Below are positions 1 to 7,204 of a stretch of 18,567 nt of DNA, piece after piece. The notes below the pieces were generated by a model. It saw only the letters and a program-made list of their open reading frames with translations, did not search any database and had not been told where the DNA came from. The stretch's first letter is position 1, and each line of letters opens with the position of its first letter. The position numbers and the translations under genes are program-made. Origin of the DNA: VGKP01 sp964647695 (GTDB taxonomy: Archaea > Nanobdellota > Nanobdellia > Pacearchaeales > GW2011-AR1); assembly GCA_964647695.1 (NCBI GenBank), contig CAZYIS010000010.1, positions 1 through 18,567 on the forward strand, read 5' to 3'.

Positions 1-744
1 ATGAAGGCTAGGGGCGCAAAGTGGATTAGATACCCATGTAGTCCTAGCAGTAAACACTGCACACTAAACATTGGAACCTCTTCGAGAGGTTTCAGTGCTG
101 TACCGAAGGGGGAAAGTGTGCTACCTGGGAAGTATAGTCGCAAGACCGAAACTTAAAGGAATAGGCGGGGGGGTACTACAACGAGTGACGCGTACGGTTC
201 AATTAGATTCTACACCGTGAACCTCACCAGGATCGACAGCAGAATGAAGGTCAGTCTGAAGGGCTTACCTGACACGCTGAGAGGAGATGCATGGCCGACG
301 TCAGCCTGTGTCGTGAGATGACCAGTTAAATCTGGTAACAGGCGAGACCCGTATGTACATTTGCATTGAACAATGTACAGACTGCCTCGGTAACGAGGAG
401 GAAGGTGCGGGCTACGTTAGGTGAGTACGTCCCAAATACCCTGGGCTACACGCGCGCGGCAATGCTGCATTCAATTGGACGCAACACCGAAAGGTGAAGC
501 AAATCCCATAAACTGCAGCTTAGTTCAGATCGAGGATTGCAACTCATCCTCGTGACGCTGGAATTCGTAGTAATCGGATTTTATCAGAGTCCGGTGAATA
601 AGTCAATGCCCCTTGCACTCACCGCCCGTCAAACCAACCGAGTTCTGCATTGGTGAAACCCGTCAGGGGAGAACCTTTGTAAAGCAAGGTAGGTTAAGTC
701 GTCACAAGGTATCCGTAGGGGAACCTGCGGATGGATCACCTCCT
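1..744 (+). rRNA. 16S ribosomal RNA, 3' portion (partial)
   Basis: The window opens inside 16S rRNA near E. coli position 760 and runs to the 3' end. Landmarks seen are the GGATTAGATACCC block at 23-35, the AAACTTAAAGGAAT block at 149-162, the CACCGCCCGTC block near 620-631, and the 3' terminus GGATCACCTCCT ending at 744, which carries the anti-Shine-Dalgarno CCTCC. The terminus fits archaeal 16S. Several normally near-invariant positions differ (36, 163, 703), so common amplicon primers would mismatch. No intron is visible in this part. The 5' half lies outside the window. The mature 3' end is placed from the conserved terminal motif and could be off by a base or two. Confidence 0.97.
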
Positions 745-1086
745 AAAATTAATAAAAATTTTAGGTAATCAATCATTTTTTTTAACATCAACAAGAAATT
801 TATTTCTTGCAAACAAAATGACACCACGACGATTGACATATATTACTGAGAGAATTTTTAATTCTCGAGGTTTCAAGAACACGCAGTTCTTGATATTTAA
901 GGAATATTATCACTTCAAGATCTATTTTTTATTATTCGCATACACTGGAGAAAAAGATTAATGTAAATTTTCTCCACATTTTCGTTAACATTTTATATCG
1001 ACAGCACAGATGAGGAACCACCAAGATGATGGCTCTGATGTAATCACAATGATTAAAAACCATTAAAGCGACAGCCAATTATATTT
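745..1086 (+). other. 16S-to-tRNA-Ala internal transcribed spacer (342 nt)
   Basis: No protein gene is credible here. The open frame at 731-961 starts inside the 16S 3' end. The stretch is AT-rich and holds three consecutive perfect inverted repeats: 792-809 (7-bp stem, CAAGAAA/TTTCTTG), 850-866 (7-bp stem, GAGAATT/AATTCTC, loop TTT) and 873-893 (8-bp stem, TCAAGAAC/GTTCTTGA). These look like pre-rRNA spacer hairpins. The 3' arm of the 16S processing stem should lie in this region, but its partner is upstream of the window, so it cannot be identified. Confidence 0.75.
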
Positions 1087-1157
1087 GGGCCTGTAGTCTA
1101 GTGGTAAAATAGCCCGTTTGCAACGGGCGGTCGGGAGTTCGATTCTCCCCAGGTCCA
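1087..1157 (+). tRNA. tRNA-Ala (anticodon TGC)
   Basis: A 71-nt cloverleaf can be drawn. The acceptor stem is GGGCCTG with CAGGTCC plus discriminator A. The anticodon arm is GCCCG-TTTGCAA-CGGGC, giving anticodon TGC. The T-arm contains GTTCGATTC. CCA is not encoded (the next bases are CTT). tRNA-Ala(TGC) in the 16S-23S spacer is the classic arrangement of euryarchaeal and many DPANN rRNA operons. The last bases (1155-1160, CCACTT) can also pair with AAGTGG at 1166-1171 in a hairpin just beyond the tRNA. Confidence 0.96.
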
Positions 1158-1352
1158 CTTTTTTCAAGTGGAAGTTTTTAATCAATCACATATCATGCTC
1201 ACCTTCAATTCGCAAGAGTTGAGGAATTGAGAGTCAATAAAGACTTTAAAATTTCTCTGGGAAGAGAAAAAATATCTGTCGTTTGTCGTCGCAAGATGAC
1301 AATCATGGTGAGCCGTTAATTCGGTTTATCATGTGGAGACATAATGTTCAAT
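1158..1352 (+). ncRNA. Structured spacer domain between tRNA-Ala and the 23S processing stem
   Basis: This spacer has no credible ORF but rich predicted base pairing. An outer stem GCTCACC (1197-1203) pairs with GGTGAGC (1307-1313), and CACAT (1187-1191) can pair with ATGTG (1331-1335). Inside are local hairpins: TCAATTC/GAATTGA (about 1204-1230), AGTC/GACT (about 1232-1244), a TTTCTCT-GGGA-AGAGAAA hairpin (about 1252-1269), and TTGTCGTC-GCAA-GATGACAA (about 1283-1302) with a GNRA loop. This gives a multibranched domain of about 120-150 nt. It may be a pre-rRNA processing domain or a stable RNA. It matches no RNA family I recognise, and the fold was done by eye. Confidence 0.5.
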
Positions 1353-1372
1353 GAAACAAGTAGGAAGGTAAG
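1353..1372 (+). repeat. 23S processing stem, 5' arm
   Basis: These 20 bases are the exact reverse complement of 5078-5097. The two arms enclose the whole 23S with both introns, so they form the long-range pre-23S processing stem usual in archaeal and bacterial rRNA operons. The duplex is uninterrupted, with no bulge-helix-bulge inside the 20 bp. Confidence 0.92.
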
Positions 1373-1575
1373 ACAAACTCCAATATGAAAAATGATGTAA
1401 AAATCGTTTTTTAAAATTGGATAATTTTCCACAGACACGAATCTTCGGATTCGTCTGTGAGTAAAGAAGTAAAATTTGATAAATATAGAAAATTAATTTT
1501 TTCTATTTTCAATTTATATATTTTTAAAATAATTTGATTAACAAGTTTTTGTTAATTATAGCAAGAACTGGTTCT
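1373..1575 (+). other. Pre-23S leader (about 200 nt)
   Basis: This stretch lies between the 5' processing arm and the mature 23S. It holds a UUCG-capped hairpin at 1430-1459 (CACAG/CTGTG plus ACGAATC/GATTCGT with a two-base bulge) and a terminal hairpin at 1537-1556 (ATTAACAA-GTTT-TTGTTAAT). The rest is AT-rich. It is much longer than the 3' counterpart (about 34 nt between the 23S end and the 3' arm), so it is probably removed in further trimming steps. No gene is seen. Confidence 0.6.
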
Positions 1576-3450
1576 TCCAAACTATTAGATGGATAGCTTG
1601 GTTTAGATTTAAGCAAGGACGTGGCAAGCTGCGATAAGCTTGGGTGAGCCGCATGCGGGCTTTGAACCCAAGATCTCCTATGCGAAAACGTGCTCGCAAG
1701 AGCGTGCAGAGATGCACAAATACGCCGGGAACTGAAACATCTTAGTACCGGTAGGAAAAGAAAACAATAGTGATTCCCTTATTAGCAGCGAGCGAAAAGG
1801 GAAGAGGGCAAACTGAATCTCCCGTCGAAAGATGGGCAGAGATGTGGTGAAGATAAATGGCTAAATCGATGAGTTAAAGTTCTCTGGAAAGAGGCGCCTC
1901 AGAGGGTGATAGCCCCGTAAACGAAATCGATATGTTGTTCTTCAAAGAGTAGGGCTCCCTAGATCGGAAGTCCGAATACGGCAAGATTAATTGCCAACCC
2001 TAAATAACAATCTAAGTCCGATAGCAAACTAAGTACCGCGAGGGAAAGCTGAAAAGTACTCTTAAACGAGGGTTAAAAGACTTGAATTCTAATAGTGACA
2101 TGATGGTTACTGCATTACGGTGTTGTAACGTGCGTGTTGAAAAATGAGCCAGGGAGTTGACTTACAGTGGCGAGGTTAATAAATGAAGCCGTAGCGAAAG
2201 CGAGTATGAAAATGCGATAGTCACTGGGGTCAGACACGATGCCAGATGATCTTGTCCTGAGCAGGATGAAGTTCTTCGAAAGGAGAATGGAAGTCCGAAC
2301 TAGTGCTACATGCATGTGCTTGGATGATTTGGGATAAGGGGTGAAAAGCCAATCTAATCTGGCGGTGGCTTGTTCCTGTCGAAGTATGCCTCAGTATAGC
2401 CTTATTGTGCTTGAGAGCGAGGTAAAGTACGGATAGAGTCTGCAGAGCCTAACGGCTACGGGACATCTTTCCAACTCTGAACATGTTCTCTGTATACAAT
2501 AGGAGTGGGGGCCGGTGCGTAAGGTACCGTTCCGAGACCCGAACAAGGGAGACTGAAGTTAAGGTCCCAAAATATATGTTAAGTGTAACAAAGACTGTCT
2601 TGAACCTGAGACACTAGGGATGTAGGCTTAGAAGCAGCCATCATTTAAAGAAAGCGTAACAGCTCACTTATTGAGGTTCGAGGCGTCGAAGATGGACGGG
2701 GCTAAACATATTACCGATACTTCAGGGGCATTCGCAAGAATGTTCCGGTAGACAGGCGTGCTTTCTGCGTAGAAGTCCTTCCGAGAGGATAGATGGAGCG
2801 GGAAGCAATGAAAATCCTGGTGGAAGTAAGATCAAATTATTCTGAGAACGAATAGCGTCGTAAGAGCAAGGTTTCCTTGGCAATATCGTTTAACCAAGGG
2901 TTAGTCAGCACCTAAGATTTATCTTAACTGCGTAAGTCGATGGACATCAGGTTAATATTCCTGAACTGATTACAAACGTTTTAACTGCAAGATTGAGCTT
3001 CGGGATATGCGGCATTTCGAAAGAACTGCAAAACACGAAAATGAAGGAGCGTAATGCATCGATATCATTGAATGGTTTTGAGTGATCCGCGGATTCCGGG
3101 AGTCCATGAAAAGATTTTGCATAGAATGTAATTAGCTGTACTGAGAACTGACACTGGTGCTCTAGCTGAGAAGGCTAAGACGTGTAAGGTATAAATTGGT
3201 TAAGGGAACTCGGCATATTGGCCCTGTTTCTTCGGTAGAAGGGGTGTCTATGAATGTCTTTGATATGTAGAAGGCGTTCGTAGATTGCAATAACAAGGAC
3301 CGCCCGACTGTTTATCAAAAACGTAGCCGGTTGCCAACCCGAAAGGACTAGTATAACCGGTGAGACCTGCCCAGTCGCGGTGTTTCAAACCTCCTTACAA
3401 GGGGGCTAAGACCCGTGAAACGGCGGGCCTAACTATGAGGCTCTTAAGGT

Positions 3451-3813
3451 TGAACTAAATAAGAACTGCCTTACATTATTTTAATTTTAAAAAATTAATT
3501 TAGTGATCTAGGCCTCAATATATTAGGCGAATAAGAAATTTAAATTTCTTAACATAATGATAAACATAAAGTCAATAGATAAAATCTAACTATTTGCTGG
3601 AACATCTGAGAATATTTTTGTACTTTAGAAATAAAGTGAAAATCAAAAATTGCAGATTATCAGCAGGAAAGATTTCTTAAAATATTTTTAAGAAAAATCC
3701 TCAGAGACTAAACGTTAGACACAAATAAAATTTGTGAAGTTATAGTCCGATCCTTATAGCGATATAAGGTGTAAATTAAATCGACTTGATTTAATTACAG
3801 TAAAACTTCAATG
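3451..3813 (+). ncRNA. Group I intron in 23S rRNA at E. coli-equivalent position 1931
   Basis: The 5' exon ends CTTAAGGT (3450) and the 3' exon resumes AGCGTAATGCC (3814), matching E. coli ..CCUAAGGU/AGCGAAAUUCC... The guide sequence GCCTTA (3468-3473) pairs with exon TAAGGT, giving the required U.G pair at the splice site. The core is clear: the R element TCAGAGACTA (3701-3710) and the S element ending TATAGTCC (3736-3748) form P7. P8 is CACAAA/TTTGTG (3720-3736), with a P9 hairpin CCTTATA-GCGA-TATAAGG (3752-3769) and a further hairpin at 3775-3795. The intron ends in G (3813), as expected. There is no homing endonuclease ORF. It should self-splice from pre-rRNA. Subgroup not assigned. Confidence 0.93.
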
Positions 3814-4436
3814 AGCGTAATGCCTTGTCATCTGAATGGTGACGTGCATGAATGGTTCAACGAGGTGGTCACTGTCCCTAACCAAGTCCTTCTGAACTCA
3901 CTTACCGGCGAAAATGCCGGTGTCTCCTTGTGGGAAGTGAAGACCTTGTAAACCTTTACTGCAGCTTGTTGTTGTAGCTTTAGGGGAATTGCATAGCGTA
4001 GGTAGGAGCTTCGGCGTCAATGTAACACTACTCAATTTCCTTAAAGCTGCTCACCCGAGAGGGGACACCAGCAGGTGGGCAGTTTGGCTGGGGCGGCACC
4101 CTGCCGAAAAGATATCGGCAGGAACTAATAGTTAAGCTCATCCAGGTTGGAAATCTGGAGTCGAGTTCGAGGGCAAAAGCTTAACAGACTGTGTTTTGCA
4201 CGGCAAGAAACGCAGAGATGAAAGTCGGGCCTAGCGACCCTATGTAGTTTTTTAATAGGACTCATATGTGATAGAAAAGGTACTTCAAGGATAACAGGCT
4301 TGTCGCGCCCGATAGTCCATATTGACGGCGCGGTTTGGTACATCGCTGTCGGCTCTTCCTATCCTGGTTGTGCATAAGCAACCAAGGGTGTCGGAGTTCA
4401 CGCATTAAAAGGGATCGTTAGCTGGGTTAAGAACGT

Positions 4437-4762
4437 CAAAGTAAACCCAAGTTAATATCAAACCATAAAATTAGAAAAAATAAAAAAATAAATAAATAAT
4501 TAGAACGCGGCGTTGCGTTGGAGCAATCCAACGAAAAATAGAATCAACTCATATCGGTGAATCCTTAATTTGATTAACTGTCAAAATTATGGCAACCCCG
4601 AGGGAAGTCGTCACGCAAGTGATTGACCCCGTAGAGACTTTGTACGCAAGTACAAGAATGGTATGAATAATATCATTAACACGTTGATCTCCTAAGAATC
4701 TAAGTGTTTTTAGGATGAAGGTATAGTCCACACAATGTAAAATCATAAGCATTGATAAAGTA
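4437..4762 (+). ncRNA. Group I intron in 23S rRNA at E. coli-equivalent position 2593
   Basis: The 5' exon ends GAACGT (4436) and the 3' exon is CGCGAGACAG (4763), the E. coli ..GAACGU/CGUGAGACAG.. site within the peptidyl-transferase loop. The guide GCGTT (4510-4514) pairs with exon AACGT with a terminal U.G. CGCG (4506-4509) just before it can pair with the 3' exon CGCG (P10). P2 is a GCAA-capped 7-bp hairpin (4516-4533). P3 is GATTAAC (4572-4578) with GTTGATC (4683-4689). P7 joins AGAGACT (about 4633-4639) to TATAGTCC (ending 4729). An extra GCAA-capped hairpin (4640-4655) between P7 5' and P3 3' suggests subgroup IA. There is no ORF. Oddly, the base before the 3' exon is A, not G. Confidence 0.9.
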
Positions 4763-5077
4763 CGCGAGACAGTTTGTATAATATCTACAAGGAGCGTAGT
4801 TGTCTGAGTGGAAAGAGTATCTAGTACGAGAGGAACGGTACTCTGGTGCCTCTAGTGTATCGGTTGTTATGAAGCAGGCCGAGTAGCCACGCACCGAGGG
4901 ATAAGTACTGAAAGCATCTAAGTACGAAGTCCTCCGCAAGACGAGACAACAAAGGCCGTCAAAGAAGATGACGTTGATAGAGTTGGTGTGTACGATCCAA
5001 GAACCCGAGGATTTCAGCATTCAACTACTAATAGCCTCAATAAATCAAAATATTTTAGAAATATAAAATTACTTTTT

Positions 5078-5097
5078 CTTACCTTCCTACTTGTTTC
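5078..5097 (+). repeat. 23S processing stem, 3' arm
   Basis: Exact reverse complement of 1353-1372. It lies about 34 nt beyond the 23S 3' end. No 5S rRNA lies between it and the next gene (5178). Confidence 0.92.
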
Positions 5098-5147
5098 AAA
5101 GATAATTCTTTTTATTTACCTTTCAATAGTTATTTTTACGGCATACA

Positions 5148-5155
5148 TTTAAATA
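5148..5155 (+). promoter_or_regulatory. TATA box, leaderless-type promoter of the gene at 5178
   Basis: TTTAAATA lies 23-30 nt before the ATG, so transcription should start at or very near the start codon. There is no ribosome-binding site. Confidence 0.6.
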
Positions 5156-5177
5156 TCAAATTCAGAATAAAATTATT

Positions 5178-5513
5178 ATGACAATCGAAGGATACAGACA
5201 AGTAAATACAGGACAATCCTGGGATACTATAGGTAAAAATGTAGTAGAACAATTAGAAAACAGTAATACTTTAGAAATGAGATATGTAAGAGTCGAAGGT
5301 ACTGAAAATATGTATTCTGCCCATGCCCGAGTTCCCCAGGTTATCTACGATGAACAGCCAATCGGAGATTTTAGATTCGTAGATGCTGGAACTAAAAAAG
5401 ATCTTAGAACCCTAGTTGAATCTCATATTTATACACCTGATTTGCCAAGTGAAATAAAAGTAACTAGACCAGAAATAGGTAAGGACTTATTTGGCCTATT
5501 TGTTAAGGATTAA
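5178..5513 (+). CDS. Hypothetical protein, 111 aa
   Basis: First gene after the rRNA operon. I do not recognise the family. It is a soluble, acidic-to-neutral protein with no signal peptide, membrane segment or cysteine pair. The predicted pattern is alternating strands and short helices (for example EMRYVRVEG, IGDFRFVDAG), suggesting a small alpha/beta fold. The ATG at 5178 is chosen because a TATA box sits 23-30 nt upstream, as in most genes here. The next gene begins about 50 nt downstream with its own TATA box, so this is probably a single-gene transcript. Gene-like codon use and promoter make it likely real; function unknown. Confidence 0.75.
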   Translation: MTIEGYRQVNTGQSWDTIGKNVVEQLENSNTLEMRYVRVEGTENMYSAHARVPQVIYDEQPIGDFRFVDAGTKKDLRTLVESHIYTPDLPSEIKVTRPEIGKDLFGLFVKD

Positions 5514-5536
5514 TCGCTATTTCAGTTTCATTATTC

Positions 5537-5544
5537 TTATAAAT
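5537..5544 (+). promoter_or_regulatory. TATA box before the gene at 5565
   Basis: TTATAAAT lies 21-28 nt upstream of the ATG at 5565. The spacing supports that ATG over the upstream TTG at 5550. Confidence 0.6.
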
Positions 5545-5564
5545 CCTATTTGTTCAACATTTTT

Positions 5565-5927
5565 ATGCATTTAGAAAATTATTTTGAAACTGCACAAAAA
5601 AATGAAGAAATATTTAGAAATATTCTCCGAGATTTAAGTACAAAAGAATATCTTAGACCCCAAGGAGGAATTGTTCCCATAGATTTAAATCCTGAAGAAG
5701 AATTAGCTGAAATTTATTTAAAATATTCTTCTCCTGCTATTTTCAATCAGTTTACGATTCTTTATTTTAAAATTGACGAAAGAGGACGCGCCCTAATAGC
5801 ATTTGACGATATAGGCGATATAGAAAAAAGTTCTGGTGGATCTGGAGTCGAGCTAGCCTATAAAATAAATGAAAATAAATCCGTAGAATTCATTACCGAT
5901 ACCATGGAATGGACTTTTAGAAGATAA
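5565..5927 (+). CDS. Hypothetical protein, 120 aa
   Basis: Unknown family. A TTG at 5550 could extend it by five residues, but the ATG at 5565 fits the TATA box 21-28 nt upstream. The first about 30 residues form a charged amphipathic helix (ENYFETAQKNEEIFRNIL). The rest is acidic, with likely beta strands (FTILYFKIDE, RALIAFDDIGD) and a Gly/Ser turn (SSGGSG). No cysteines, membrane segment or signal peptide. It sits in a run of small unknown genes (5178-7411) that all appear separately promoted. Function unknown. Confidence 0.72.
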   Translation: MHLENYFETAQKNEEIFRNILRDLSTKEYLRPQGGIVPIDLNPEEELAEIYLKYSSPAIFNQFTILYFKIDERGRALIAFDDIGDIEKSSGGSGVELAYKINENKSVEFITDTMEWTFRR

Positions 5928-5965
5928 CAACAAAACTTTATTAACAAAAGAGTTTTTATTTTTCT

Positions 5966-6592
5966 ATGAACATATTTCCAAATTTAAAAACAGGTAAATG
6001 GAAAAAGATAAATCTAACAGAAGAATCTAAAAAAACAGATTTAGATTTATCTAATCCTGATGTTTGTACAGATTTTATTACTAATTTACATAAAAAATTA
6101 AAAATTGATTATGATTATGGTGGTTTTCTCGAGAATAGAACCTATCTTTGGAGAAATAGTAAATCTGAGAAAGGAAAAAGTTTAATTCATCTGGGAGTTG
6201 ATTATTCCATTCCCGCTGGAACAGAAATTGCTCTTCCAGTAAACGCAACTGTTTTTCACCTAATGAAAGATCCAAAAAATAATATTGGCTGGGGTGGAAG
6301 AATAATTTTTAAAATGGAAGATGGAAATTATCTGCTCTATGGACATTTGAAACAAAATATTTCTCTAGAGATTGGACAAAAATGTAAAAAAGGTCAAATA
6401 GTTGCAATTCTTGGAGATAAAAATGAAAATGGTAATTGGTGGCCTCATCTCCATGTGCAAATTATGAATCAATTTTTCATAGATCGTTACAAATCTGATT
6501 TAAATAAAATCGACGGTTACCTTCCTGCTACTGATTCAAATCTAAAAAATCTTATTAATCCTGAGACAACAATTCTTATAAACTCCAATTAA
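5966..6592 (+). CDS. M23 family metallopeptidase domain protein, cytoplasmic, 208 aa
   Basis: A LytM/lysostaphin-type (M23) fold occupies about residues 70-170. All the zinc and catalytic residues of the family are visible: HLGVD (H75, D79), YGHLK (H127) and PHLHVQ (H161, H163). Classic M23 enzymes cut peptide bridges in bacterial murein, but archaea have no murein and this protein lacks a signal peptide or membrane anchor. From memory, the tract ENGNWWPHLHVQ resembles the M23 domain found fused to certain class III aminotransferases more than secreted LytM enzymes; that is an inference. An N-terminal region of about 65 residues is not recognised. A weak TATA box (CTTTATTA, 5936-5943) lies 23-30 nt before the ATG. 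The substrate is unknown. Confidence 0.85.
   Translation: MNIFPNLKTGKWKKINLTEESKKTDLDLSNPDVCTDFITNLHKKLKIDYDYGGFLENRTYLWRNSKSEKGKSLIHLGVDYSIPAGTEIALPVNATVFHLMKDPKNNIGWGGRIIFKMEDGNYLLYGHLKQNISLEIGQKCKKGQIVAILGDKNENGNWWPHLHVQIMNQFFIDRYKSDLNKIDGYLPATDSNLKNLINPETTILINSN
6575..6583 (+). promoter_or_regulatory. TATA box before the gene at 6606
   Basis: CTTATAAAC lies 23-31 nt before the ATG, inside the last codons of the M23 gene. The downstream gene therefore appears separately transcribed although the two genes are only 13 nt apart. Confidence 0.55.
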
Positions 6593-6605
6593 TTATATTT
6601 ATTGT

Positions 6606-7160
6606 ATGAAACTAGAAAAAGGGGTTCAACATTTTACAACAGGAGTTCCTTCTAGGGGTTATTCTCCAATTTTTGATTATCATCATCCTTCAAGAACACT
6701 TTCCCGAAGACAAACCTATACTTCTTCTGAATCTGAACATTCAGTAATTGCCTATCTAGTTTTGGATAAAAGAAATTTTATTAGCCAAATAGCAATTAAA
6801 AATAAAGATGGTTCCTATAGAACTAGAGATAATTCTCATTTAACCAAAGATGAAATTGATGCGATCCATCGGGATAATTCTCAAATGCGATCCCTTGTAA
6901 ATCTACTCAAAAATTCAAATATGTATTATCCTAAATTTTTGCCTTTCGTAACTGAAAAATTAGGTTTAGACCAAGATCTAGTTAAAGCAGATATAGGACA
7001 TCTAATACTCGAAGGAGTAATAGGTTATAATTGCATTGGAGAATTAACTGCTGCAAAAAATAATTTTACACCTGAAGTTTTCACCACTCGATTAAATCCC
7101 TGGAGACCTAAAAAATCTAAAGAAGAGCATAAGGCCAAAACTATGCCCTGTTCATTCTGA
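6606..7160 (+). CDS. Hypothetical protein with a possible winged-helix segment, 184 aa
   Basis: Unknown family. The N-terminal about 45 residues are rich in Ser, Thr, Tyr, Arg and His and look disordered. Residues 46-64 suggest beta strands (HSVIAYLVLDKR, ISQIAIK). Residues 93-142 have a helix-turn-helix/winged-helix look (helix, then PFVTEKLGLDQDLVKADIGH, then a short turn), which would suit nucleic-acid binding; this is only a pattern-based guess. The tail is lysine-rich (PKKSKEEHKAK). The TATA box is at 6575-6583. Soluble, no signal peptide. Confidence 0.7.
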   Translation: MKLEKGVQHFTTGVPSRGYSPIFDYHHPSRTLSRRQTYTSSESEHSVIAYLVLDKRNFISQIAIKNKDGSYRTRDNSHLTKDEIDAIHRDNSQMRSLVNLLKNSNMYYPKFLPFVTEKLGLDQDLVKADIGHLILEGVIGYNCIGELTAAKNNFTPEVFTTRLNPWRPKKSKEEHKAKTMPCSF

Positions 7161-7204
7161 TAAACAATACAAATATTATTAAACTCTTTTTTTCTTAAAA
7201 AATC

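Larger units (their letters stand above)
1576..5043 (+). rRNA. 23S ribosomal RNA (interrupted by two group I introns)
   Basis: The ends are set by terminal helix 1: CTATTAG (1582-1588) pairs with CTAATAG (5028-5034). Internal landmarks include GGACGTGGCAAGCTGCGATAAG near the 5' end, the region of helix 69 just before 3450, the peptidyl-transferase loop (GGGTTAAGAACGT before 4437, CGCGAGACAG after 4762) and the sarcin-ricin loop AGTACGAGAGGAAC (about 4832-4845). Removing two introns of 363 and 326 nt leaves about 2.78 kb, short for archaea and in keeping with DPANN rRNAs. The exact mature ends are estimates. Confidence 0.95.

Noticed and set aside
731..961. Open frame of 76 codons crossing the end of 16S
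   Set aside because: It starts inside the conserved 16S 3' terminus and continues into hairpin-rich spacer; no protein-like composition.
1010..1060. Possible C/D box guide RNA in the spacer (AGATGATGG, CTGATG)
   Set aside because: The C and D boxes deviate from RUGAUGA and CUGA and the spacing does not fit two guide segments.
4125..5020. Several minus-strand open frames within 23S and intron 2, considered as a homing endonuclease
   Set aside because: They lie antisense to conserved rRNA, none carries LAGLIDADG, GIY-YIG or HNH motifs, and they read across exon-intron borders.
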